A stretch of DNA of 64,000 nt from Salvator merianae. Lineage: Eukaryota; Chordata; Lepidosauria; Squamata; Teiidae. The notes below the pieces were generated by a model, which was not told where the DNA came from, did no database searches, and worked only from the letters and a program-made list of their open reading frames with translations. The stretch is taken from NCBI GenBank assembly GCA_003586115.2, contig QVOM02000116.1, forward strand, positions 34,809,946-34,873,945. Reading direction: 5' to 3'. Below are positions 44,071 to 57,290 of this stretch, one piece after another. The translations under genes were made by a program, and so were the position numbers. Positions within the stretch are counted from its first letter, which is position 1. Each line of letters begins with the position of its first letter.

Positions 44071-47000
44071 AACACAAGCAAACTGCATCAAACGAAGGGT
44101 AATACAATTAAGCGCCGATGTTGCTCTGTTTTAAAAGTTTAAAGCTGTTGCAGATGAAAAACCGTCGTTTCCCCTCCTGTCCCCATTTGTGTGTGGCCTG
44201 AATGTTACTCCAACTCTAGTGGCAAGATTTTTTTTCCAGTGCAAATTAGACAGAAGACCAGTTGGGATGATTATGTCAAAGCATACAGCACACCCATCTC
44301 TGCCCTCTAACAATCAGAACTGGTAAAATTTGCTGAGAAGGGACTGCAGTCACTGCTCCCCTCCCCCCGACCTCACAAAATTTACCGCCTGGGATCGTTT
44401 TGTATGGCAACAAAATCTGCCCTGATCCTGACTCTGTTAAATGAAAACCCCTTTAGTAGATGAATGGGGCTGAATGAATGGGTGAATGGTGTACTATATA
44501 AGGGCCAGTCACAGCCAAGTTTTAATACAGCTTCGGTCTACTTTCAGACTGAGAGAACACATCAGTGAAGTAATAAGATGTTTTTCTTTATCATTATCTA
44601 ACTCAGAAAATCCACCTTTGGGTTAGACAATGTGGAAAGAAGAGTATTAGTCAATTTGTTGATCTGTTCTTTCAATCCAAAAGTGGACTGAAGCTGGATT
44701 AAAGTTTAGGTGAGACTGGGCCCTAAGTTTGTGTAAGCAGCGAGAGAAACTGTGTGGATGGGTATAGACTGGGGGGGGGGGCTAGAAGCAGATATTGCCT
44801 CATTCACTTTGGGCTTTGGCTTCACTCTATTGCTCATATGTGGATATTGTAGGGTTACTCACAAGGGCCACATGGAATTTGTGCTCAGGGAGTGCAATTT
44901 CATACATAGCAAACCGAGTATCTCTCCCATTATCTTTGACTTGTGAGGATCATGTCTGAGCATAATTGTGATCCTGAGGCTTTTTCTGCACTGGGCCTTA
45001 TTCCAGGTTTTAACCTGGAATTGGGGCTGTGTCTGCACACTGGTGCAGACTATGACAAGCCCCAGAAATGCCATAAACATTGAGGAAATCTGTACACTTT
45101 ATATGGCATCACAGGCCTTGTAAGAATCTGGTTGCTTGTTTTAGAGCATCTGAACTCTTTCATCAAGGGGTTCTGTGTCTGGTTATTATGAAATATTAAA
45201 AGCATTCTTGATAAAGGCTGTGCAACTGATAACTGATGAATGAGCTAGTGTTGGTAATAATTGTTATTAAGCATTTGTATTCATCAAAAATAGTGATGAT
45301 GAAATTTTTCACGCATTATTTTCATGTTTATAAATAACTGGTCTTGAATCAGTAGACCTACATATTATATCTAATCTGTTAAGAGGAGCAAATGAATATA
45401 TTGCTCTGTGCTAAAAATTAATAAATCATTCCATATAACAGGGTGGGAAAAAAAAACCCTTCACTAATTCTACTGTGTAGAAAATGTATCTAATCTTTTG
45501 GAGCCCATCAAAATATGCAAAACATGCAAAGAAATGAAATTATTGATTTTTTTGTGGCTAAGCATCATTGATCTGACTTCAGCTGTAGGAGATGGATTGG
45601 ACAAATACTTGCCGTTTTGATCTGTTTGAAGCAAGTCTTGTAACTTTTCCAAGGACATCTACTAGTGTGAACCTGCCCAGCCCAAGTCTTTTTTCCTTCA
45701 GCACTATACTTTAAGACAAGCATGGTGCAACTTTGTGTTCTTGATTATGTTTTAATTACACTTAGTATTTCCATATGCACTACATTCCATGTCTGCATGC
45801 ATACCTTGCCTAAAATATTTTTGCATCCCGTAGTCTTTATGAAAAGAAAATATATGTATAAATAATCAGATTAGCATTGAATCTTGTGCCCACACTGCTA
45901 ACATAAAAGCTTAGAAGTTGGCACAGCTAAAAATGCCGTGAAAGCTCAGAGATAACAAAAGCCAGTGGTGAAGTAGCCTATAGCTACAGGCTGAATGCTG
46001 AGCAATATTATAAATCTTTTCATTTTTCAATGTGGGCCTCTTCTAGGGGTGTCTGGTTTCACAGTGTGCAAGAACAGGGGGAACTGATAAGCTACACATT
46101 TTTTTCCCAGAGCTGTGGCAGAAAAGAAATACGAAAGGCCTGTGAATCATATTATCACGTGGCTTTCCAGAATGGGACTAAGGTATATTGTTCCAACCAA
46201 TCCTAAGCTGTCTCCATTATCAGTGCTCTCTTGAAAGTAGATATTTGGAAGGTCAGCATGCTCTTTCCTTTGAAAGTAGGAAGAAAGATTTGGCTGGCTC
46301 CCTGCTTTATTTAGTGCAACTCTGATCACTTTCTTTCTCTTAAAATCTGCCAGTCTCCAAGATACAGATAACTAGCCATTCTAGAAATAAATGTGCATTG
46401 CAAAAATGGATGTATTAATTCCCTCTTTCTAGATGAACCTGGGAATCGTACTTTGGAGAGAAAACTAAGGATCTGATAGCCTCAAAGAATTATTTATAGC
46501 TTCACAATGTTCTTTTTAAATTAATGTCTAGGATTAAAAATTGTGTCAACCTGATGTACCCACAAGATATCAATTCCCCAGATAAATTGGATTAAGAACA
46601 TACTGCAATCCAAAATGAGCAAAATCCAATTCAGAACACACTCTTATGCATGATTTTTATGGGGCCTTGATAACCTGTTTTCAAAATTTATAAATAGAGA
46701 AAAAAATAACAAAAAATTAACACATAAATTATATACAAAACATACGCAGTATTAGATATGTCATAAAAAACTGTCCATAGTCAAAAACATACAAAGAATC
46801 AAATCAGTTTTTCTAGGTAGAGTGGTATACAAAACCGGCACAAAACCAACTATATACTAAGGATGTTTCTGCACTGGCCAGTATACCAGCCCAACAAACT
46901 TACTAGGAACCTCCCTTCCACACCCTGCTGCAGTCTAATGGAGGCCACAGGTGGGGTCTCCCTTACACTATACCTGTGTGTGGAAAAGCGGTTCCTGCTA

Positions 47001-49030
47001 CGCTTGCTACCCCGGAACACCAGCCAGGGCAGAATCACCCTAAATGTGGTCCAGAACTCTTGGGATAGAAGCAGCATGAGCAGCAACCATCCATATAGAT
47101 TGTCCCCATGTCAATCCTTCAGAGTAGGAATCATGTTCTACACAAAGGCCATTTCTCTCAGAGGTTAGAGTACGAGGTAGCCACATCTGGCACAGGGCCT
47201 TATGGAAATATTGCCCCGGTCAACTCCATGTCAACTACTACCATTTGTCTTACAGAGTGCCTGAATTATGTTGCATAATACAGAACATCATAGCAATATG
47301 GACCCTCAAGCTTGATTTATGAAGCACAGTTGTGAGAAAGGAAGGTTTCAGCAAGAGCAAGTTCAAAAGTAGTGGTGCAACAGAAAAGAAAAAAGGGAAA
47401 AGCCCAGCCACAAGGCCAATTTCAGAACCTAGGCAGGTGCAAATACAGCATCTGTTGGAGCACAGGGCAGTTAAAAGAACTTTTTTGCTCAGGCAATTGA
47501 GGTCCTAATGAGACCTCAAACTTTTGCTATTATTTGGGACAGATTAGAAAATAGGAAGTCAAAATATGAGAAAAACAGTGAATATTGAGACTGAATGCAT
47601 CCTTCTTGTGCCCAGTGCACCTCCTGTTCTGTGCTTGTAGTGCCAACAGTTACATGTCCTTGCAAAACTGTTTGTGTTTCTAATGAAATGCTAATAATTG
47701 AATTTCAGCTGACTGAGGAATTTTGGTTGAGGTAATTGGTCTGTAATTTTCTGGGCCCCTCAGATTCTTTTTTAAAAGTTCGTGCTACATATGAGATCTT
47801 TCGAGTCCTCGAGTATATGGAAGCTGATTTTAACAATGCTTCATGAGTTTTCAAAAGAGCAACAATTTTGCATTTTTTAACCTCAACTCTTACCTGGATG
47901 AGAAGATTTCTTTCCCTTTCAGTTTGTCAACAGAGTCTGAAACAGCAGCTTGTTTTGCCAGTGCAGTAATTTTATGCACGTTGATCAAATGGGCTTCCGA
48001 ATAAAGTCTTTTTTCTGTTCTGCATCTTACACAGTGAAGAATGATGCAAATATAAAGTGAAGTAAAAAAAAAGAAAGTAAAATAAAATATTCATCTTTTC
48101 AGCAGTTTGCTTTCCTCTTTTTGACTTTGACAAGTTCTTTGCCACATCCGTGTGCTAATTTGTGTTGGATTTACATTTTGATAGTATTTATAATAGGTTC
48201 TCATGGGCTTCTCTGTCAACTTTTTTGTTTTCCTTTTTTTTTGCTAATGAAAACATACAATTTCTAATAATATGATTTAGTTTTGCACATATTATCTATA
48301 TAATTATTTTCAACATCAGTATTCTACCTTTACTATTTTGGTTGCACATAACTGCTTTTTTCATGCACTTTGTGTATCTTTTTTTATAATTTGTTGTAGT
48401 TATAAGACTTTGAGATTAAGAACATATGGGATTAAAATAGAAGACTTTTTGCCACTTCTGCATTAGCTTTTAATGGCAGCATGGCTTCAATGCTCCCCCT
48501 CCCCCCATGCTTGCATGCCAGCTAGAAACGTATGTGATAGCATGCCCAGCAGCAAAGACACAGTCAATGAATGCTTGGAATTACACCACCATCAGCCATG
48601 GTTTATGGCAGTTGACATATTTTTGCAAATACAGCTGCTCTAGGTATGGTGACTGCTGGCACCTGTAGATGAGGCTAAGCATCATACCAGCACCTGAGGC
48701 ATCTGGACAATGGATATGAAAGCAGGTAAGCAATCCCCACATTTATACCCACTCCAAAACAATCCCAGGCATGGGATTTGCCCATGATGCTTTGTGGGCA
48801 ATAGAATAGTGAGCTTCCAATCCCAACCTTCCATCACACAGTGAGGGAACAATTCTCCAAATGTACCTGGCATGTTCCTCCCACGTCAAATGTTCCTTTT
48901 CTTAACAAATGTGTAAGGCTTACACCTGCCTAAGCCTTCACTACCTGCATTAGCCAACAGTTTTTAGATTCCTGATGAATCTGTCCACTTCACATATACC
49001 CAAGAAGGTGTTCTAGATTGCATCCAGATG
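44071..49030. other. Intergenic DNA
   Basis: A partial MITE at 44977-45070 is listed separately. An AT-rich segment at 46680-46830 is followed by a GC-richer block at 46860-47170 that may be another MITE (starts GGATGTTTCTGCACTGGCC), but I could not pair its ends. No host exon was found. I looked on the - strand for a convergent PIP4K2A 3' end, the usual neighbour of SPAG6, without success. Confidence 0.5.
44977..45070. mobile_element. 180-bp palindromic MITE family, partial copy 3
   Basis: AGGCTTTTTCTGCACTGGGCC, then TTATTCCAGGTTTTAACCTGG, then CACTGGTGCAGACTATGACAAGCCCC follow the left arm and centre of the 180-bp family. The right arm is missing. It is more diverged than the two full copies. 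Confidence 0.55.
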
Positions 49031-49038
49031 TTACTTAC

Positions 49039-49130
49039 TTATTCCACTATATTTGGATATTTTAGAATAAAGCATGAATATTCCGGAACATTCTTGCTTT
49101 ATTCTGGAATATCTGAATATAGCAGGATAA
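49039..49130. repeat. Long hairpin, about 40-bp arms
   Basis: TTATTCCACTATATTTGGAT... (49039 onward) pairs with ...ATCTGAATATAGCAGGATAA (to 49130). A 12-base loop around TATTCCGGAACA separates the arms, which match at about 35 of 40 positions. It looks like a very short palindromic MITE. No target duplication was seen. Confidence 0.8.
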
Positions 49131-51534
49131 CCAGGGCTTCCACTTTTTGAAATAAGTTTTCTTGTCTCTAATATCTTCCTTGCCCCTTCTCATTTAGTCA
49201 TGCTGACATTCCCTTGGCAGTAGCTTTCTGGATCTGCAGCATGTACTGTAAATGAGCATATATTATTACAGATTTTGAAAACCTACCTGCATTTCTTTTT
49301 TCTTTTTTCTATCTTCTTTTAAAGCCAAATATGAGTGTATTGGGGCAAATTCTGTTTTTTTCTCAGTGACAAATTTGTAATCACTGTTAATAGTCTGTTC
49401 AACAAAGCATTTCACAAATGTACTTAATGTTAATTTTAGCAATTGCTGTAACACTTTCTCCCTTGCATAGCTCCTGAATCTTATTTTCATATACAACATA
49501 AATAACCCATAGCCTAGTCTAGAAGACCCACGTTGCCACAAACAGCTTCAGTTCTTTGTTGCCAGCACGACTCTCAGCATCATACTGGGGTCTCCTTCCA
49601 GTTAACAAATATAAAATTTACACAGCTAAAGTGAACAGTGTTTGCTTTCAGGATTTTGCCGATGCCCTGCTTTTACTAACTTCAGTGCGTGACTAGGATT
49701 AATAGGAAAAAGCAACACAGATCTGTCAACTGTGAAATGCAAGCAAGCCTGGAAATTAAAATATGCAAATCTAAAATGCTATGCAGATCTTCAGGCTTAT
49801 TAAAATACAAAGGACAGAGCTGGTTGTGCAATGGTTGAAAAGCTAAGGAAGGAAAAAATTGCTTGCTGTGGGGTCCTGACAACAGAGAATCAAGTTATGT
49901 TGAATAGATTTCTGAATATATATCCCAACCGCATGCTGTTTGATTTTACTGATGTATTCAGGAATCCAGTCCTAATATGCTGCACTTGGATATCCATTAG
50001 AGGTTTATTAGCTCTTAAAATGCTTCTTGCGATGGCAGCAGTTTGTCATTAAAATTGCCAGTTTTTGTGTAAGCAGGTATATTGGAATCATAATGAAAAT
50101 GCTGCAGCTGTTTGCATCACTTCCTGTAGAAGCCTTCCTCCCCCACAGCTGTTTTTGTTGTCCTATCACATGGCCAGTGTGATCACACCATATATATGAT
50201 GTACAATTCTGCTCTCGCTCCCCCCCCCTTGTATATTTATGATAGTGGAGGGACAGCATCTGAAATAGGGGAGTCGTGGTACACCAGCACCCAAAACAAA
50301 AGGAACTGTCAGGGCTTCATACAACTGCTGAGGAAATATATCCTGTATTCTGTCTCCAGCTCTGCCTCTTTACGTGTGACATTCCTAGAGGAATGTCAGC
50401 GACAACCAATTAAACAAGCAGCTGTCACCGGAGGTGCAGATCAAGTCTAAGGTTGTGAAAACAGCAACTGGGGAGGGAAGGCATCTCCGAAGTGGCAGAA
50501 GGATCGTATCGTAACTGGCAGTTCCCTTGGGGACTTCGGTGGCTTTTGCTCTCACACCCAGTCTATCAGATGGACTCACGACAATTAGCTCCACAGAAGC
50601 CAGTCATTAAAAGCCTGCCTCCTGCTACTTGCTAAACTCCTGAGAGGGAGGGAGAGAGTTCCCTTTGGAATTCAAGGAAGGAAATGTCTGAATAGTTTAC
50701 AGCAGGCTTCAGATGGATATGCTAGAAGGGGTTGATGGACTTCGTGGGGCCCTGCTGTAGAGTCATCATCCGAGGGTGGTGGATACCCGGACTAGAAGCT
50801 TGCAAACTTTGAAGACTGCCAAGAGTTTGTTTGGGTTATAACATCCTGACAGGGGAAATGTATTACTGAGGAGTTTGGCTAAAAGCTGCAGAGCCCCCCA
50901 CTTCTAGGTCCCTGCTTTAAATCTTGCTTGGGCCTTAACACAAGGTCACGTATACATGAGCACATTTTTGAGAGTCATTATAGTACTGTTGATGCTTGCC
51001 CAGTGTTATTAGCTACTGTCAAAAAGAGGTCAGGCGTGTTTATATGGGCAGGAGTTATTAGCTGGGGTGACTGCTGCGCATGGGAAGTGTCTTTTCCAGC
51101 TGAGCCAGAGTAAAGGAGCATTGCTGTCCAGTCCTGCATGTACAACCAGTGGCACCATTTTATTGGGTAAACATTCTGACAGCCTGACCTGGCCTTGTGA
51201 GGTGGCACTTGCATTAAGCTGATTTACTCCTGGGGTGGCCTTGCTTCACTGTTTTACAGACGACACTTGACTATTTATGAAGGCATCCTCTCTCTGAAGG
51301 GCATTCTACTTCAGTTTAAAGATATAAAGAATCCCCCAAAGGGAGAGAAGTGCAGTCGGAGATATTAGCACACAATAGAGCACTTGCTTAATTCAGGCAA
51401 AATCTGCATGCAAGGGGTGAAGTGAGTCATCCTATTCTTAATGAGGTGGCATGCTGTTTGCATGCTACCACTGCCCCTGTTGGGGTTTCCCCTGTGATGA
51501 TCTTTATGCTGGGGGAAGCCCATCCCCCCCCCCC
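49131..51534. other. Intergenic DNA
   Basis: No gene or clear element was recognised. It ends in a C12 run (51523-51534) that abuts the 528-bp repeat copy B. Confidence 0.5.
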
Positions 51535-52062
51535 GTCAAGATCAGCTGCAATCTTGATTGCAAGGAGTGAGAGGATTCCCTTAGTGTCAACATCTCAGCA
51601 GGAGAGTCCCCAGCTTCAATATGATGCCAGGAAGTCAGCAAATACAGGAAATGGCTTCATTGTGCTGTGCAGCATGGCAAGGGAATGAGTGCAGCATCTA
51701 TGCAGACATTGCACTCATCCTGTGCATTGAATATGCTACAAAGGGGCAAGGTTGTGCAGACCCTTGCTGCAAATTCATGGTGCCATTAAGGCGCCATACA
51801 GATCCTGCCTCAATCTGCAAGAGCTGCTTCCATTACCACTCAAAAGGCAGAAGGCTGCTGCAGCCAATGCGGCCTTCTGACTAACTGGACATCCAGCAGA
51901 AGGAAGGCATCTATGTAACGCAGAAACTTGTACAATGTGTTGCAAACATTGGCTGCCCCACATGAAGTTGCAAAAGCAGATGCTCACTACTGAACTGGAC
52001 CCTTCCTAACGTTACTAATCATTACAAAGGGCCACAACAACTGTATGAATTTAATCCTAGAT
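51535..52062 (-). repeat. 528-bp unclassified repeat, copy B
   Basis: This is the reverse complement of 10761-11289 at about 97% identity by eye, running from GTCAAGATC to TCCTAGAT. The flanks outside this interval do not match copy A. The end nearest 51535 is directly joined to a C12 run. Copy A instead has a G12 run 64 bp beyond its other end. Confidence 0.85.
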
Positions 52063-52340
52063 AAGCTTGTGCACTTGCTTGCATGCATGCGCACACACAT
52101 ACTGAGCTATAGTCACCCCTCATACAACATGGGATTCTAAAGCACAATGTTGTCTTTAAAAAGTTGTTAGAATGCAACTTCACATTGTGCTTTGTTTCTA
52201 ATAACATGTACAGAATTGCAAAGAATAAGACCCTAGCCGACTTAGGAATAATTATTTCAGCTGTTTAGAACCAGTGACCTTGGATAACAGCTCAGAGAGA
52301 ATGACCCAGAGAGAACTCAAACAAAACTGTAGTAATGGTG

Positions 52341-52343
<3 letters not shown>

Positions 52344-52396
<53 letters not shown>

Positions 52397-52406
52397 ATAT
52401 TATATT
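52344..52406. repeat. (TA)n microsatellite
   Basis: About 23 uninterrupted TA units to 52390, then a degenerate AATATAATATTATATT tail. Confidence 0.95.
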
Positions 52407-52488
52407 CCCAACAAATCAGTAGGTACTCATAAAATAAAAAATAAGGCACATATAAAAACCTGTAAAAAACTGTGCAACATAGAATATA

Positions 52489-52531
52489 TCTGTCTGTCTG
52501 TCTGTCCATCTATCTACCTACCTACCTACCT
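52489..52531. repeat. Compound tetranucleotide microsatellite
   Basis: TCTG units, then TATC-like, then TACC units. Confidence 0.92.
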
Positions 52532-53109
52532 TGTGTGAGAAAGATTACAATATGAGGTTAAATATCTCATGCACTGTCTTCTGATATAGAGCACCTCCAG
52601 CAAGAAAAAATCATGCAAAATGCAAGTAGTGCATTCAAGTGCTGTAGGAACAAATCCTTCTCATCAAAATTGGACTGATGGCACAGTTTCAAGAAACCTC
52701 AACTAATGCTCAGAGTGCAGGCATGTCTTACAGGTTAAAGGATGCTTTTCCAATATGCCCAGTAGCAGAATTACAGAGGCCAGCCTGTAACATCAGGGTA
52801 TATGGATATGTGTTGGAATTCAGAAGGAAACTGGTCAAGTATGCTAAGCATGTTTTGATCACTATAGCCTTCATCAGTGGCTTGTGTAGGGGCAGCTAAA
52901 GGGGTTCTGTATGAGAATCTGTACAAAATTAGCAAAAACAAAACAAAACTCAGCATTCTCACACAAAGAAAATGAGTGCCTATAATGAAACCCTTAGTTT
53001 AGATGACTGTCCCCAATACAGACACTTGAGGGGTTGATTTCCTTCTGCATGATGGCCACTGGGTCAGGAATGAATTTATGTGAACTTCTTTTCTACAGCA
53101 AGGCCACTG

Positions 53110-53165
53110 ATAAGAACACAGAAAGTTGCCATAGACTGAGTCAGACCCATTAGTCCATTCTACCT
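53110..53165 (-). mobile_element. SINE body fragment
   Basis: AACACAGAAAGTTGCCATA then GACTGAGTCAGACCCATTAG and GTCCATTCTACCTCATATTG resemble the body of the squamate tRNA-derived SINE, read in reverse. No promoter boxes are included. Confidence 0.45.
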
Positions 53166-56100
53166 CATATTGTATTGCTGATGCAAATGAAGACCAGCTT
53201 GCCAAGACCAAATGTTGGCCGGAGATGTCAATATGCAAACAGATGCCCTACGACTAGGCTGTTGCCCATTCAGACTGATGGTTATATTAGTCTCAGAGGC
53301 AGTTTCTAGAATGGGCCATACAGTTATGATACTTCTACTAGACTTGGAAGGCAGATCTTTGATCCATCCTTGTTTTTTGACCATTAATTTCCCTTCTCTG
53401 CCCACAATGACTTAGCAGTTGTCTCAAGATCAGGACCTGTTTGCATATAGGAGCAAAACACGCCAGCTAGCAAAGCTTTGCAAATGACACACCATTCATT
53501 TGCACAGAGACATATATAATCATTTCAGTATATCAGCAGCATGAGTCACACAACCATCCGAAATTCTATGCATCTTTTGGGATTCTCTATGAAGCCGTTC
53601 TGAACAAGAAACCCTGAGAACACAAACCACTGCAACTCTGGCTAAATACCAACAGAGGGAGCTATGTTCACATTGCACAATTAACAAGGGATCCAGCATC
53701 CACATTGAAAAGGGGAGGGTCACTGCTAGATCAAAAACATGAAGCATTATTCTTCTTAGGCAATTTGCTGGATACTATACATGTAAGCACTGGGTTCCTT
53801 GGCAGGAAAGAAATTCATTATTAATAATTTCTCCTTCTCCTTTCTATCCCAATGAATTTCTTCTTTAAAGTATTGAATATGTGCCTGGTTATGTTGAAAA
53901 ATTATTTTGATGGCATTTGGAAAAATTAACAAATAAATTGAAACAATCTCAATTTAAATATTATGTTCTTAAATGTTTGCAATAGGTTCGCTAGCTGTGA
54001 GCAAAGTGTAATATCTTTGCCTTTGAACACCGAAAATCTTTTTGTGGGTCCATGTAGGCTCTGAAGCATCTCCTAGAAGTGGCAGGAGCAACTTATCTGC
54101 CTTGTTTTCCATCTAGCCGTGGTAAAGGCCAGACAGAAAATGGCTCACTTCTGGGGCAAAGGAGGGAGACAAGAACTCACGGAATGGGACTTCCCCACCC
54201 TGCAAGTATAGAACTTCTGAGGTCATTTGCTACCCTCTGAGGTATGCTGCAGGCCTGACAGGTATGACAATGTACTGCCACACCACTTGGACCCTTTCCA
54301 TGTGGCCTTTTTAGCTATGCAGAAACAGCCTAGGTCACGTCAATAACAATCGTACACTCTGCATGCAAAAGAGAAGAGTCTGGATTCCACAATTCATTAT
54401 TTCATGGGTAAAAACATATATCATCTTTTCTGCAACGAGCCTGTCATTGCAGAAATGATTCTTTTCTATTTCCATTCTTCACTAAACTCGTAAAGTATAT
54501 GAAGGCCTTTTTGCTCTTTCCACCGTGGAATGTTCTCAAGTGACCCTGCAGCGCCAAAGCCATTCGCACTGCGAGGCCTGGAACATCCCAGCAATGGGTT
54601 TCCAGCATTTGCAGGGTGAGTGCTGGTGACTTGCACCATGACAGTGGCTGGGGAAACTTCCAGCCACTGCCATGGTGACCAGGAATGTGGTGCAACTGTG
54701 CAGTCACAGTTGCAGCCACAGCCACAGCTGCTGCCACAGCCACACCAGAAAAGGGTGCCAACGCTCGTAATGGGAGCAGCTGGACTGCTCCCAGTACAGC
54801 TGTGGAGCACAATTTTGTGCACCGCAGATAGTAGTGATTGGGAGCAGCTGTAGCCCATTCCTGATTACGAGGGCCTCTGTGCAGTGCAAACGCACCTCAC
54901 TAGTGAAAAGTGAAAAAAGGTCCTTAGACTGGGATGCAGTGATGGGTCCAAGGAAGGTCACTCAGTGAGTTTCAAGACTGGGACAGTTGAGAAACCAAGA
55001 TGGCGAACAGCAAGGATGCTGAATATCTCTCTGCTGATATTAAACCAGCATTTAGTAAGTTTATCTTAGCCTCCCCTTTCTCTACCTTGCAACAAGTGGA
55101 GTTTCAAGGGTGAATGCAAATGATCCTGGGTCTTGTAAGTTTTGGTCTGGCACTCCAACCATTACAACACACTGCCTCTGTCACTCCGCTCTAATGAAAA
55201 TGACCTAGGGAAGGAAACTATCTGGGTAACATATGCTGTCTTCCAGGGAAGAACATAGGCTGGGCTGGATGAAGAACTGTTTAGCAGGGTAAAAGGGATT
55301 TCCTTGCAAAATAATGGCCTGCATAATATTGGATCACCATGTTCACATCTTTGCATGCCAGAACCAAGGATTTTATATGGTGCCCATCAGTTGATTCAGG
55401 GCACACAGAATGGAGGTTTGCCATGTGCTCTGATTGCTCTCCATCTCCTCAGCCACCAGCATATAAGCAACCATGTCTGCTTTTGGCAGTGTGCATTTCA
55501 TATAACAGAAGGATATGTGCACTCATCTACCACATACTTCATGAGCTGCATTTTTATTCCCTTACATTTTAGAAGGGAATAATCTGGCACCTATCAAAGC
55601 TAGGCACTTTTGGTAAGACCTTAGTTTGCATATATGATCAAGACAGCTCTGCCTGTTTCGTCTGGGGAGCTTTTAACATCGCAAAATCTACTTTGGTTGC
55701 TATAGGATTCTCTTGCAGTCTTTCCAAGTAGTAACATCAATCTGCTTTTAAAGGGGCTTTAAAAGATTTCGGCTATCTTCTGCAAACATCATTCCAAAAC
55801 TGGAAGTCTGGAAGTTGATTTGAAAATCTACAGGATGATTTTTTAAGCATTCCTGCAGGAACAAGTGGTACATACTAAGGCTTGTTCCATAAAATCTGTT
55901 CCTGTGAGAATTTAGTGGTAATTATTAGCATAAAATATTGAGTGCTTTGCAAGCAAGACTTGACGTCGCACCAAAGAAAAGCTATATCAGCTATTATGCC
56001 TATTATGACTCCATTAGATGTACATCTATTAAGATTTAAATCGTACTTTGATCAGTGGGATTTACAAGAGGTTGCACAGGACTGCAACCTCAGAATCTGA

Positions 56101-56789
56101 GAGTCTTTTAGTTTGTTTTAAAAACAGATGGAGGGTGTTTTTTTTAAAACAAATCTCTCTTCATACATAGTCAACAATGCTAGTCTGTGAGCGGGACTAA
56201 TTTTGTGCATAAACCTTTTTTCAAAAAGAGAATCCAATGAGCCTTACAAAACAAACAACAAAAACTGCCAAGGTACTATTCTGTAGGCTCCCTGGCAGAT
56301 GCTCAGGAGGGTTCATTCCTAAATGAGTGCAGGACTTGCAGTTTTAAAAAGCAATGCAATTTTACTTTCCTTCGCAGTATATTTATTTGCTTTATGATTT
56401 GTACAATAAAATAACAAATAACTATTTCAAAGAACATTTTCATACATTTGTGATATTCATTACCTATGGCAATTCTCACTATAGCTCAGCATTTTGCCTC
56501 TTGGTCATCCTCATAAAATAGACGTGACTGAGCACTTTCTATAACCTTCAGACAAGAGTTGAATTTTGTGACACTACTGAACGCGCATGTGTGCGTACAT
56601 ACGCAGGCATATCAAAGCAAAAGAGCAACTTCTTTTTAAAACATTTCCATTGATTTCCTTTAAAGAAGAACTCTGAGAGATAAAAACATGATAAAACAAA
56701 AGTAAAGATATTATTACTGTAAACTCATATTCATAGCTGTGGGAGGTAGAGAATAATCACAATTCCCATAACAGTATTTGGTGCATTTA

Positions 56790-56880
56790 AGAACGTAAGA
56801 GGTTTGCTGCTGGATCAGGCCACAATCCACCTAATCCAGAACTAAGGGAAGGCTCTCATTTAGCTCCCAGGGAAATCTGA
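56790..56880 (-). mobile_element. CR1-type LINE 3' tail
   Basis: GAACGTAAGAGGTTTGCTGC then TGGATCAGGCCACAATCCACC is the same tail as at 1688-1760, in the same orientation. It is very short. Confidence 0.5.
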
Positions 56881-57179
56881 TAGGTAGTGTATCTAGTAAA
56901 CTCTGGCTCTCACACAAAAACACTCAAAACGGCATTTGCACACTGCAGATCAGAAATGCATCTGTGATCTAGTAGTGCCAAAAGATAAGTCACCATTCAG
57001 CAATTGGCTGTGGAGGCAGGGGGCTGTAAGAGCCTTTATTCCAATTTCCCTGCTTTCTCTGAAAGCTTCATGTGATTCCGAGGTGGGGAGATACATCCAT
57101 AAGGTGCAGAAACTCAGCTCTTTTGTACGGTGTGGCTCAGTAGTCATTTTTAGACCCCTTAGTCAGTAAGGCTGCAACG

Positions 57180-57290
57180 CACTTTGGCACAACGATGTGC
57201 ATGGTTGCATGGATGTCATTATGCATGCACATGGCTGCATGTGAGGTTGCACACATGTGTGATGATGTGCACTGATATGTGTTGCAGGCC
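57180..57290. repeat. TGCA/TGCATG-rich low-complexity stretch
   Basis: GTGCATGG, TTGCATGG, ATGCATGCACATGG, CTGCATGTG, TTGCACACATGTGTG and GTGCACTG follow one another. Alternating purine-pyrimidine steps dominate. A small hairpin CTCCCC ACG GGGGAG follows at about 57292-57306. Confidence 0.6.

Noticed and set aside
54444..54961. Open frames of 77-130 residues near GCCACA repeats
   Set aside because: Three overlapping frames on one strand and one on the other are open, driven by a short CAGCCACAG-type repeat. There is no protein resemblance.
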